Below the pieces are notes generated by a model. The model had not been told where the DNA came from. It saw nothing but the letters and a program-made list of their open reading frames with translations, and ran no database searches. Below are positions 46,664-57,336 of a stretch of DNA of 64,000 nt, one piece after another. This stretch comes from Apteryx mantelli (lineage: Eukaryota > Chordata > Aves > Apterygiformes > Apterygidae): NCBI RefSeq assembly GCF_036417845.1, contig NC_090001.1, positions 9,779,501 through 9,843,500 of the forward strand, in the 5' to 3' direction. The first letter of the stretch is position 1. Each line of letters opens with the position of its first letter. The position numbers and the translations under genes are program-made.

Positions 46664-46710
46664 GTGGGTTCGAGTCCCACCTCGGGGATCTGAGTGGGTT
46701 CGAGTCCCAT
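46664..46710 (+). repeat. Two tRNA T-arm-like modules in the ERV leader
   Basis: GTGGGTTCGAGTCCCAC at 46,664-46,680 forms a perfect 5-bp stem with a 7-base loop and contains the pol III B-box consensus GGTTCGANTCC. GTGGGTTCGAGTCCCAT follows at 46,694-46,710, 30 bases on. No A-box or acceptor stem is visible, so this is not a tRNA gene. Confidence 0.8.
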
Positions 46711-46777
46711 CTCAATCCATCTGGAAGGGAGAGTGCGCAGCCTGATCAGCGTAAGGTGCACCACAAGACTGATACAC

Positions 46778-48040
46778 ATGGGAAATGTACCCGGTGTAGA
46801 GAAGGGGATGCCCTTAGCCGAGGTACTGGAAAACTGGAGAAAAGTACCATAGGGTTAGGAAAAAAGCAACTAGTGACCTTGTGCCCCTCCTTACCCAGGA
46901 GGGCAGCCCAGCTGAACAGTGGCCACCGCAGGAGACTTTGGACCAACAAGAACTGACCTTTTTACAGCATCGCCTAGAAGACAGATTCCTGGGACAAATG
47001 CATTATTGATATGCATGGGATAACTGGGCGTTCACTAGAAAAAGGGAGACATCTAAAAACGAGAGGAAAGTTTCTTCCCAGAATACTGCAAGTAGTGCAG
47101 CTGCTAAAACGCTTGTGGAAACCGCTCCACCCTATGGGCTACCCTCTGCTTCAGCTTCTCTATACTGCCCCTTGCCTTCCACCTCTGCCTTTCAAGCCCC
47201 TTTGCAAGTCGTTCCGGTACCTCAAGTAGCTGCAACGCGAGTTTACGAACCCTGGGTGCCCCAAGATTTGGTTGAATGGAGTCAACAAAATGCCAGGCTT
47301 AGGGGGGATCTGGAAAAGGTTTTGCAAGTAGTAAGGGGAATATTTCACACATATGACCCCACTTGGGGGGATGTGCAGATGCTTCTTGAAGCCCTATTCA
47401 CTCCCAACAAGAAACACGCAATTCTAGAAGCAAATCATCGTTGGGCTGAACAGGGAGGATTGGTGGCCGCCCGAACAGTGTGGCCAGCTGTGGATCCCGG
47501 ATGGGATCATAACATAGAAGCAGATTATCAGCAGTTACAGTTAGCTAAACAGGGTATAGAGGAAGCTATACATTTGGCCGGACAGAGAACTGCAAATTGG
47601 TCTAAGATCTGGGAGTGTCAACAACAAATTGACGAACACCCCTCGGCATTTCTGTCCAGATTGTTTAAGCAAATAAGAATGTTCGGGGGAGGGATCGACC
47701 CAGAGGCAGAGGCTAACAGACTCCTAGTACTTTCTAATTACGTAGACGAAACATCTCCAGATATAAAAAATATTTCTCTTTGCATGTTCCCGATTGGCCA
47801 GGAAAATCCAGGGACAAAATAGTGCGCTTGGCTACCTTTGTATATAATGGAAGGGAGGAGAAAATGCTAAGGAGAAGCAGCGACAGAGAAAAGAGGAGGT
47901 CAGTATGCTGGCGGCAGTCCTGAGAGATGGAATTGCAGGGAACTGGGGTAGAGGCCGAGGAAGACTTGGGGGAGAAAGGTGGAGTCCGAATGTACGAGAC
48001 AGGCAAGCAGGATTGAGAGGATCCTGCCATTATTGTGGGG
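46778..48040 (+). pseudogene. ERV gag remnant
   Basis: Gag (matrix, capsid, nucleocapsid) builds the virion core. An ATG at 46,778 starts MGNVPG, a glycine-2 myristoylation-type start, but a stop follows at about 46,850. A proline-rich stretch and the capsid region remain open at 47,115-47,822 (DPTWGDVQMLLEALF, LFKQIRMFGGG). After that the frame shifts, and a nucleocapsid knuckle begins (CHYCGEQ) but breaks at 48,045. Several stops and frameshifts; not functional. Confidence 0.85.
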
Positions 48041-48119
48041 AGCAAGTTTAGCATTAGGTTAGGTCCTGTTATTCCACAGGAGGCAGTGTCCCCACAGGAT
48101 AGCAGTATCCCGAGACAGA

Positions 48120-50472
48120 GAGACTATTATCTAATATCAGGTATTCTAGGAACCTGTGAATCTCCGTATAACCCCCCAATTTTAGCAGTTAAAAAGAATA
48201 GGTGAGATTCTGATGGTGACCTGGACTATCGATTTGTACAAGACTTGAGAGCTATTAATCGATATGTAATTGCTCCTCACCCAGTGGTTCCTGACCCTTC
48301 GACTGTATTGTTGCAAATACCCCACTGGGCAGCGCGTTTCACTGCGATTGACCTAACAGCAGCCTTTTTCAGTTTACAGATAGCTGAAGATAGTCCAGAA
48401 CTCTTTGCCTTTACCTGGAAAGGACAGCAGTTAACTTGGACTCGATTGCCACAGGGATTTCCTGGGTCCCCAACTATATTTTTGTGAATACTTAAAAACG
48501 ATTTGGAAGACGTGGAGCTTCCAAAAGACTCAGTGCTAATACAATATGCAGATGATTTATTGTTAGCCAGTAGAAATTATGAAACGTGTTTGAGGGACAC
48601 TGTTTCCTTATATAGTGCCTTAGCAGAAAAAGGGCACCACGCATCCCTATCCAAGCTCCAGCTGTGTCAACAGGAAGTAAACTATTTAGGTCTTATTTTG
48701 AAAAAAGGACACAGACTAATTGATCCAGATCGAGTAACAGCAATTCTCGAGTTACCACGCCCAGTAACTAAGAGACAGTTCAGGGGATTTTTAGGGGCTG
48801 TAGGATTCTGCAGACCGTGGATTCCTGGGCTAGGAGAAATTATTAACCCCCTAGTCCAGGCAAGAAGGAGAGAAGAGGTGGAACCACTGGCCTGGGGTTC
48901 AGAACGAGAAAAAGCTTTTATGTCTGTGAAAAGGGCCTTGACTTCGGCTCCAGCATTAGGGTTACCAGATTATAGAAAAGACCTTGAACTGTTTGCCCAT
49001 GAACGACCAGGAGTAGCAAGCGGAGTGCTCAGTCAAAGGTTCGGCCCTCATCGCAGACCGGTAGCCTGTTACTCAACCCAGTTAGATCCGGTAGCTAAAG
49101 GTAGTCCGGGGTGTATTAGAGCGATAGCTCCAACTGCAGCCATTGTCGAAAAGGCGCGGCCCGTAGTTTGGGGCCATCCGATGACTGTGTAGGTACCTCA
49201 TGAGGCAGAGTTATTGCTAAAGCAATATGCTACCCAGGCACTGTCACCACAAAGAGCCCACCGATATGAACTTATGATTCTACCTGCAGATAATGTAACT
49301 CGAAAAAGGTGCAACGTTTTAAATCCAGCTACACTATTGCCTCTACCTGAAAATGGGGAATGACACCACTTCTGTGAACAGGTGATTATCAGCTCCAGTA
49401 AATCCCAAGAGGACCTTAAAGATGCACCCCTCAAAAATCCAGATGTAATCCTCTTCACTGATGGTTCATCTTGCTACCTGAATGGAAAATGACGTTCAGG
49501 CTATGCTGTTACCAGCCTCTTTGAAGTACTCGAAGGTGGCCCTTTGCCCCCATCCATTAGTGCTCAAGGGGCAGAACTAACAGCTCTTGCATGAGCCATG
49601 AAGTTGGGAGAAAATCTGTGGATCAACGTGTATACTGACTCTAAATATTCTTTTGGGGTATGTCATGCCACAGGAATGCTGTGGAAGGAGAGAAGATTCT
49701 TTACATCGGCTGGGAAGGTGATTGCTAATGGACAAGAAGTGCAAGGGTTGTTCAAGGCAATTGAACTCCCTAAAAAAATTGCTGTTATATATTGCCCGGC
49801 CCATTCAAGAGAAGTGTCTGATGTGGCACAAGGGAATAATCTAGCGGACAGAGCAGCTAAAGCAGCCACCTGATAACCCTTTTCTATAACTAACACAGAA
49901 CTCACACAAGAATGGCCAAACATATTAAGCCCAGCAAAAATCAATAAAGACATACCAAAGAAGGAAAAAGAAAACTGGAGAAAATGGGAAGCAACTGAAA
50001 GCGATGAAGGATTTTGGACCATAGGTAATAAACGCATCCTTCCAGCGAGGTATGTACTCCTCATAGCTAGGTGGTACCAGGATTGTGGACACGGAGGACC
50101 ATCAGCTATTGCCTGACAACTCTTACAAAACCGGGCAGCTCCAGGAGTTTATGCTGTTGCAAAATGCATAACCACCACCTGCTTGAGGTGCCAGAAGTGT
50201 AATGCTACTCGACCAAAAACTGAGCAAGGAAGTTGCCTGTGGGCATATTTCCCTTTCCAACACCTACAAATTGATTCTGCTGATCTCTCACCTGCTGAAG
50301 GCTCCAAACACCTTCTCGTCATCGTCGACCAGCTAAGAGGTTGGGTAAAAGTCTTTCCTACTCACAAGGCAGATACAGCCACAGTAATTAAGGCTCTATT
50401 AAGGGAAATTGTTCCTCAATATGGAGTACTGGAAACTATAAATTTGGACAGGGCTTCTCATTTTTCAGCTGG
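48120..50472 (+). pseudogene. ERV pol remnant: reverse transcriptase, RNase H, partial integrase
   Basis: Protease and the start of reverse transcriptase are missing. Retained: VAPHPVV-type fingers region (IAPHPVVPDPST), LPQGF, the catalytic QYADD at 48,545-48,556, and GFLGAVGFCRPWIPGLG of the thumb and connection. RNase H residues TDGSSCYLNG and YTDSKYSFGV follow, then the integrase zinc-finger end (CLRCQKCN) and the first part of the catalytic core (LQIDSADLS). In-frame stops occur at about 48,203, 48,485, 49,190, 49,362, 49,491, 49,593, 49,871 and 50,114. Homology stops at 50,472 at the CR1 tail. Confidence 0.9.
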
Positions 50473-53385
50473 AATCACAGAATCACAGAATCGCTGAGGT
50501 TGGAAGGGACCTCTGGAGATCATCTAGTCCAACCCCCCTGCTCAAGCAGGGTCACCTAGAGCACGTTGCACAGGATCACGTCCAGGCGGCTTTTGAATAT
50601 CTCCAGAGAAGGAGAGTCCACCACCTCTCTGGGCAACCTGTTCCAGTGCGCTGTCACCCCCACAGTGAAAAAGTATTTCGTCATGTTCAGATGGAATTGT
50701 CTGTGTTTCAGTTTGTGCCCGTTGCCTCGCGTCCTGTCACTGGGCACCGCTGAAAGGAGTCTGGCTCCATCCTCTCAACACCCTCCCTTCAGATACTTGT
50801 ACACATTGATAAGATCTCCTCTCAGCCTTCTCCTCTCCAGGCTAAACAGGCCCAGCTCTCTGAGTCTTTCCTCATAAGAGAGATGCTCCAGTCCCCTCAT
50901 TATCTCTGTAGCCCTTCGCTGCACTTGCTCCAGTACTGCCACATCCCTCTTGTACTGGGGAGCCCAGAACTGGAGACAATACTGCAGATGTGGCCTCAGC
51001 AGGGCTGAGGAGAGGGGGAGGATCACCTCCTTCCACCTGCTGGCAACACTCTTCCTCATGCACCCCAGGATACCCTTGGCCTTCTTGGCCACAAGGGCAC
51101 ATTGCTGCCTCAGGCTTAATTTGGTGTCCACCAGCACTCCCAGGTCCTTCTCAGCAGAGCTGCTTTCCAGCAGGTCAACCCCCAACCTGTACTTGGGCAT
51201 GGGGTTATTTCTCCCTAGGCACAGGACCCTGCACTTGCCTTTGTTGAACTTCATGAGGTTCCTCTCCGCCCACCTCTCCAGCCTCTCCAGGTCTCTCTGA
51301 ATGGCAGCACAGCCCTCTGGTGTATCGGCCACTCCTCCCAGTCTTGTATCGTCAGCAAACTTGCTGAGGGTGCACTCTGTGCCTTCATCCAGGTCATTGA
51401 TGAAGAAGTTGAACAAGACTGGACCCAGGACTGACCCCTGGGGGACACCGCTAGCTACAGGCCTCCAACTAGACTCTGCACCGCTGATCACAACCCTCGG
51501 AGCTCTGCCATTCAGCCAGTTCTCAATCCACCTCACTGTCCACTCATCTAGCCCACACTTCCTGAGCTTCCCTATGAGGATGTTATTGGAGACAGTGTAG
51601 AAAGCCTTGCTGAAGTCTAGGTAGACAACATCCACTGCTCTCCCCTCATCTACCCAGCCAGGCATTCCATCATAGAAGGCTCTCACATTGGTTAGGCATG
51701 ATTTCCCCTTGGCGAAGCCATGCTGACTACTCCTGATCACTTTCTTTTCCTCCACATGCTTGGAGATGGCCTCCAGGATGAGCTGCTCCATCACCTTTCC
51801 AGGGATGGAGGTGAGGCTGACTGGCCTGTAGTTGCCTGGGTCCTCCTTCTTGCCCTTTTGGAAGACTGTGGTGACATTGGCTTTCTTCTAGTCCTCAGGC
51901 ACCTCTCCTGTTCTCCATGACCTTTCAAAGAGGATGCAGAGTGGCCTAGCAATAACATCCGCCAGCTCCCTCAGCACTCGTGGGTGCATCCCATCGGGGC
52001 CCATGGATTTGTGGGTGTCAAGTTTGCTTACATGATCTCTAACCGAATCCTCCTCTACCAAGGGAAAGTCTTCCTTTCTCCAAACTTTCTCTCTTGCCTC
52101 CAGGGTCTGGGGTTCCTGAGGGCTGGCCTGAGCAGTAAAGACTGAAGCAAAGGCGGCATTCAGTAACTCTGCCTTCTCTGCATCCTTCATCACCAGGGCA
52201 CCCACCCCATTCAGCAATGGGCCCACAATTTCCCTAGTCTTCCTCTTGCTACTGATGTCTTTGAAGAAGCCCTTCTTGGTGTCCTTGACATCTCTTGCCA
52301 GAGTTAATTCCAAACGGGCCTTAGCCTTCCTCCTCACATCCCTGCATACTCTGACAACGTTCCTATATTCCTCCCAAGTGGCCTGTCCCCCTTTCCACTT
52401 TCTGTATACTTCCTTCTTCTGGTTGAGTTTTGCCAGGAGCTCCTTGCTCATCCATGCAGGTCTCCTGCCTCCTTTGCTTGACTTCTTACTCATAGGGACG
52501 CACCGCTCTTGAGCCTGGAGGAGGTGATGTTTGAATATTAATCAGCTCTCTTGAACTCCCCTTCCTTCTAGGGCCCTAACCCATTGGATTCCTCCAAGTA
52601 GGTCCCTGAAGAGGCCAAAGTTTCCTCTCCTGAAGTCCAGGGTTGCGATCCTACTTATTGCCCTGCTGCCTCCTCGCAGGATCCTGAACTCCACCATCTC
52701 ATGGTCACTGCAGCCAAGGCAGCCCCCGACCTTCACATCTTCAACCAGTGCTTCTTTGTTTGTTAGTCCAAGGTCCAGCAGCACACCTCTCCTTGTTGGC
52801 TCCTCCACCACCTGTGTCAAGAAGTTGTCACCAATGCTCTGCAGGAACCTCCAGGACTCTTTGAGCCTAGCTGTGCTGTCTCTCCAGCAGATATCGGGGT
52901 GTTTGAAGTCCCCCATGAGAACCAGGGCCTAGGATCGTGAGGCTACTTCCAGTTGTCTGTAGAAGGCCTCATCGACTTCCTCTTCCTGATCAGGTGCCCT
53001 GTAGTAAACACCCACAACAGTGTCACCCATGCTAGCCTGCCCTTTCATCCTTACCCAGAAGCTCTCAACTAGCTCTTCATCCACCCTTAGGCAGAGCTCA
53101 ATGAATTCCAGCTGCTCTCTCACATAAAGAGCAACTCCACTACCTTGCTTTCCTGGCCTGTCTTTCCTAAGAAGCACGTAGCCATCCATGACAGCACTCC
53201 AGTCATGTGAGCTATCCCACCATGTCCCTGTAATGGCAATGAGATCATGGCCCTGTGACCGCACACACGTCTCTAGTTCTTCCTGTTTATTCCCCATGCT
53301 GCGTGCATTGGTGTACAGGCATTTCAGAGAGGTAATCGAACCTGCAGGATTCCCAGGAGGGATACTGGATGGATGAGATGTCACT
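50473..53385 (-). mobile_element. CR1 LINE, nearly complete ORF2
   Basis: Read on the minus strand it starts at about 53,385 and ends at 50,473 in the terminal octamer repeat (ATTCTGTGATTCTGTGATT). Order of parts: endonuclease (TNARSMGNKQEELE, AITGTWWDSSHDWSAVMDGY), linker, reverse transcriptase with [21 protein letters not shown] and the catalytic FADDT, and the C-terminal region ending [12 protein letters not shown]. One reading frame runs through the whole element, broken by four in-frame stops (near 52,926, 52,543, 51,890 and 50,772) and no frameshift. The 5' untranslated region and ORF1 are absent. Confidence 0.95.
50775..51794 (-). pseudogene. CR1 ORF2 reverse transcriptase segment
   Basis: A 339-codon uninterrupted stretch begins [20 protein letters not shown] and includes the palm motifs YLDFSKAF and FADD. 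Reverse transcriptase copies the element's own RNA at the target site. It is separated from the endonuclease part by the stop near 51,890 and from the tail by the stop near 50,772, so it cannot give full-length ORF2 protein. Confidence 0.9.
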
Positions 53386-53960
53386 GGATTTAAGATGTTG
53401 CATCTCTTTAAGGTCACATTATCTGCGTGGAGTATTACTAGTTCATAGCAATGAGCTCTCTGTGGGGACAGTGCTTGAGTAGCGTATTGTTTCATTAACA
53501 GTTCTACTTTATGTGGCACATATACAGTCATTGGGTGACCCAAAACTACAGGTCGTGTTTTTTCAATAGGGGCTGCTGTAGCTGCTATCGCTCTGATGCA
53601 TCCTGGAGTGCCTTTGGTTACTGCATCTAGCTGGGTGGAGTAATAGGCCACTGGCCTACGATGAGAACCTAGTTTCTGAGTGAGTACTCCACTTGCTACT
53701 CCCTGTTGTTCATGATTGAATAATTCAAATGGCTTGCTATAATCTGGTAGTCCTGGAGCCAGGGCTGAGACCAACACCCTTTTTACAGATGTTAAAGCTT
53801 TCTCTTTTTCTGGAGTCCAGGTCAAAGGCTCTGTCTCCTCCTTTTTTGTTGCCTGGACTAAAGGTTTGGTAAGCTCTCCCAACCCGGGAATCCATGGTCG
53901 GCAAAATCCTACAGCTCCTAAAAATCCCCTGAGTTGCTTTTTTGTCATAGGATGGGGCAT
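52929..53960 (-). pseudogene. Chimeric frame: ERV pol segment fused in frame to CR1 endonuclease
   Basis: The first part is ERV pol connection sequence (GFLGAVGFCRPWIPGLG, then VAYYSTQLDAVTKGTPG and LKRCNILNPVT). After a short join the same frame continues as CR1 endonuclease (SLKCLYTNARSMGNKQEELE onward). The fusion point is about 53,385. Total open length is 343 codons. The frame phase is the same as that of all downstream CR1 segments. Nothing shows that it is expressed. Confidence 0.9.
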
Positions 53961-54714
53961 ATCAAGAATTGCCTTTACTCATTCTGGATCAATTAATCTG
54001 TGTCTTTCCTTCAAGAATCACCCCAAATTTTTTACCTCTTGTTGACACAGCTGGAGTTTGGACAGAGATGCTCGATGCCCTTTCTCTGCAAGAGCGTTAC
54101 ACAGAGAAACAGAGTCTTTCAAACAAGTCTCATAATCTTTACTTGCTAATAACAAATCATCCACATATTGTATTAACACTGAACATCCTGAAAGTTTGAT
54201 ATCCGCAAGATCATTTTTAAGTATACGTGAAAAAATAGTCAGAGACCCAGTAAATCCCTGTGGTAGTCTAGTCCAAGTTAATTGTTGTCCCTTCCAAGTG
54301 AAGGCAAAAAGATCTTGGCTGTCCTCAGCTGCTGGTATACTAAAAAAGGCTGCACTTTAAATCAATCCCAGTAAAATAAGTTGCCCAATGGGGTATCTGT
54401 GGTAATATAGTTGATGGGTCAGGAACTACTGGATGTGGAGCAATTACATGTTGGTTTATAACTCTTAAGTCTTTTACAAACTGATACTCTGGATCGCCAT
54501 CAGAATCCTGTCTATTCTTTTTCACTGGCAGAATCGGGGTGTTGTATGGGGATTCACAAACTCTAAGGACACCTAATTTTAAATAGTGATCAATTTGCTT
54601 TTGCATACTTTTCTCTGCTTCCTTTGGGATAGGGTATTGTTTAACCGCGGGAGGTAATCCCCCCTTTGTTTTGATTGAGACTGGACTAGCTGATTTCAAT
54701 AGTCCAACATCCAT
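53400..54714 (-). pseudogene. ERV pol remnant: reverse transcriptase to connection
   Basis: The start of reverse transcriptase is open at 54,340-54,714 (YPIPKEAEKSMQKQIDHYL, VAPHPVV-type VIAPHPVVPDPST). A frameshift near 54,355 follows. The catalytic YVDD codons are at 54,156-54,167 on the minus strand, the usual retroviral form, while the plus-strand copy has YADD. The thumb and connection region is open from 53,960 down to the CR1 junction. RNase H and integrase are absent. Confidence 0.85.
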
Positions 54715-54758
54715 TCCTGAAGAGCTCCATAACTTTCCAGGAACTGATTCTAAACCTG

Positions 54759-55196
54759 TCAGAATTTGCAGATTAGTTGACTGGTAGTTGGTTCTGGTGT
54801 CTCAGCTAGAACACATGAGCCCATTATTACTAATTTCATCCCTTCCGGCTGTAAGCAGATCTGAGTGTCCAAGGCTTGTAAGAGATCCCTCCCTAAAAGG
54901 CAAAAGAGTGAATCCGTGGAAATTATGACATGTTCCCACACTCCTTTTCCTCCAGTAGGGAGCAACGAGGGCTTAGTTAACGTTCGTTCGCCTTTTCGCA
55001 TTACTCCCTGTACTGTTATTTTATCTGATGACTTACATCCTTTAGGCTCAAAATTCAAAAGGGAAAGGGTAGCTCCGGTATCCACTAAGAAGGGAATTTC
55101 TTGACCTGCTATATTTGCCATTATCTGCCCCCTGAAGTCCAAATCTATATCCCATGAAGTCACCCCAATTCCCACAGTATTTTCTGGGTCTCCCAT
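54759..55196 (-). pseudogene. ERV protease remnant
   Basis: A 145-codon minus-strand frame contains the retroviral aspartic protease active-site motif FLVDTGATLSLL, a flap-like region and the C-terminal LLGRDLLQ. The enzyme would cleave Gag and Gag-Pol. The domain itself is unbroken, but its Gag and Pol context is not. Confidence 0.85.
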
Positions 55197-55284
55197 CTCC
55201 TGTCATTGCGGACTGGCTGGGAATTGCCTGGTGTCATTCCCAGTACTCAACTGTCTCATGCTGTCCCCTCTATTCCTGGGCATG

Positions 55285-56480
55285 CGGGGCTTCACTGGGC
55301 ATTCCCTCTTCCAGTGCCCTTGTTCCCCGCAAGAATGGCAATAATCATTAACTCCTAAGCATACAATATGTGTGCTTTGATTCTGTCCATCTTCTCTGGC
55401 CCTTACTCACCCCCTTCCTCTAGTTTCTTTAAACCTGTCTCTTAACACAGCTGCTAACACACTCACTTCCTCTTTCTTTCGTCATCTCTTTTCTTTCGCC
55501 TTCTCTTCATCTCGACCATTATATACAAATGTGGCTAAACGTACTATTTCGTCCATAGACTTCCCTGGCCAGTCAGGAACACGTTTAGAAAAATACTTTT
55601 TAATGTCTGAGGCCGTTTGATCTACAAATGTGGAAACTATTAGAGGCCTGTTAGCTTTGGCTTCTGAGTCTATTCCCCCCTCCAAACATTCTGATTTGTT
55701 TAAATAGTCTGGAAAGGAAAGCTGAGGAGTGTTCCTCAGGTTGTTGCTGACACTCCCTTATTTTAGACCAATTTGCAGTCTTTTGTCCTGCCAAACGTAT
55801 AGCTTCTTCTAAGCCTTGTTTGGCTAATTGCAACTGCTGGTAAGCTGCCTCTACATTATAATTCCACCCAGGGTCCACAGCCGGCCAGGCTGTTCGAGCA
55901 GCTGCAACACCCCCTTGTTCTGTCCAGCGACAACTTGCATCCAGAATTGAGTGAGTGAACAAGGCTTCAAGGAGCATTTGCACATCCCCCCCCAGGTAGG
56001 ATCATACGCCCGCACTATTCCTCTTACAATTTGTAACACTTTCTATGAAACTTTCCGAAGCCTGGGAGTTTGTTGACTCCATGCAATCCAATCTTGGGGC
56101 CCCCAGGATGAGTAAATTCACATTGTAACTACCCGAGGTACCCCGTCCAGACCTGGTGGGGGCACTCCTGGCACAGGAGCGACATGCAAAGGGGCTTGAG
56201 AGGCGGAGGAGGAAGGCAAGGAGGGGGTATAGGGAAGTTGAAGCAGAGGATAGCGCATAGGGTGGAGCGGTTTCCACATGATTTTTAGCAGCTGCACTAC
56301 TTGCAGCATTCTGAGAAAAATTTTTCTTTGCCCAACTGTCCCATACACACCAATAATCCATTTGTCTGGGGAACCTATCCTGCAAATGGTGACGCAGGAA
56401 AGTTAATTCCTGATGATCAAAGGTTCCCTGCGGCAGCCATCATTCCGCCGGGTTACCATCCTTTGTCAGGAACAGCCAAT
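55285..56480 (-). pseudogene. ERV gag remnant
   Basis: Minus-strand capsid residues (DPTWGG, then LLEALFTHS and QIRMFGGG) match the plus-strand copy but are split over at least three frames (56,002-56,385; 55,651-55,983; 55,482-55,685). A complete CCHC knuckle CHSCGEQGHWKRECP is encoded at about 55,290-55,336, giving one zinc finger, as in gammaretroviruses. Confidence 0.85.
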
Positions 56481-56639
56481 CCTCCTGACATAGTTGGAGC
56501 AACCTTTTTTTTTTTTTTCTTTTTCTTAGGTTCTTGGTACCATCAACCTTACTCTAGTTTTGCAACATTTCAGCTAAGGGCGTCCCCTTTTCTATGCCGG
56601 ACTTATTTCCCATATTGAGTTCCTGAAAAGTGCATCTTA

Positions 56640-57160
56640 TGCTGATCAGGCAGCGCACTTCCTTATAATATACCTTTTTTTTCTTTTCTTTTTCTTTTTT
56701 CCTCAGCAACACCAGAATTTAAATTTTCATTACCCCCTGCAGTTGGCATGATTACACTCTCTCTCTCTCTCACTCTCTCTCTCTGGGAACCGCACTCACA
56801 CCACCCGAGTCTTTGACTGCTAGGACTGCTGTCCCTTCGCAGTGGGCAGCTGTCAGCCGACGGGTGCCCCCTTCGGTTCCCAGGTCACATGCACTCACAC
56901 TAGTCACAGTAACTCTAAGTTAGTCTTGCAGTGCGCCTTATGCTGATCAGGCTGTGCACTCCCCCCTTCCAGCCGGGGTGAGACAGGACTCGAACCCTCT
57001 CAAACCCCGGAGTGAGATGGGACTCAAACCCTCTCAAACCCTGGGGGTGGGACTCGAACCCACTCTCCCTAGAATGTAGTACCTGGTACGCCTTACGGTG
57101 ATCAGCCCATGTGTCCCTTACCTGCTACACCTTACGGTGATCAGCCTGCGTGCCCCTTAC
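56640..57160 (-). repeat. Four copies of a TGATCA-centred leader module
   Basis: Plus-strand forms CTTATGCTGATCAGGCAGCG (56,637), CTTATGCTGATCAGGCTGTG (56,938), CTTACGGTGATCAGCCCATG (57,091) and CTTACGGTGATCAGCCTGCG (57,130) lie between LTR and gag. The plus-strand ERV carries one copy, as AGCCTGATCAGCGTAAGG near 46,738. Confidence 0.8.
56985..57064 (-). repeat. Three tRNA T-arm-like modules in the ERV leader
   Basis: On the minus strand, GTGGGTTCGAGTCCCAC (57,048-57,064), AGGGTTTGAGTCCCAT (57,018-57,034) and AGGGTTCGAGTCCTG (56,985-57,001) recur about 30 bases apart. The plus-strand ERV has two such modules at the same place. Confidence 0.8.
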
Positions 57161-57336
57161 AGTGCACTTTGTTACCAAACCAGAGTTTAGAATTTAGGCG
57201 GGAATTTAATACTCACCCTCTCGGTGCCTCCCGTTGCCAGAGATCCCAGGTGAACTCACCCGATGGCACCAGATGATCGTTTGGAGACAAGAGGCCCCAA
57301 CGGTGGTCGCCTAGGGTCCCATCTGGGGTGCCAAAC

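Larger units (their letters stand above)
46053..50472 (+). mobile_element. Class I (gammaretrovirus-like) ERV, 3'-truncated, env absent
   Basis: The order is 5' LTR, primer site, leader with repeated modules, gag, part of pol. The element ends inside integrase at the CR1 3' end, so it has no env and no 3' LTR. It inserted into a 65-bp satellite unit: the unit text CTCAGGGCCTGAT runs directly into TGTTGCATAT. Class I assignment rests on the glycine-initiated gag start, the pol motif set and a single zinc knuckle in the related copy. Multiple stops and a large deletion between gag and reverse transcriptase make it inactive. Confidence 0.9.
56500..57315 (-). other. ERV leader with repeated modules
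   Basis: Between LTR and gag. It contains T-runs (56,503-56,518 and 56,670-56,700), a CT microsatellite at 56,758-56,783, three T-arm-like modules and four copies of a TGATCA-centred module. No coding frame is visible. Confidence 0.7.

Noticed and set aside
46664..46680. A tRNA gene
   Set aside because: Only the T-arm-like part is present. No acceptor stem, D-arm or A-box can be found around it, and the module repeats in tandem inside an ERV leader.
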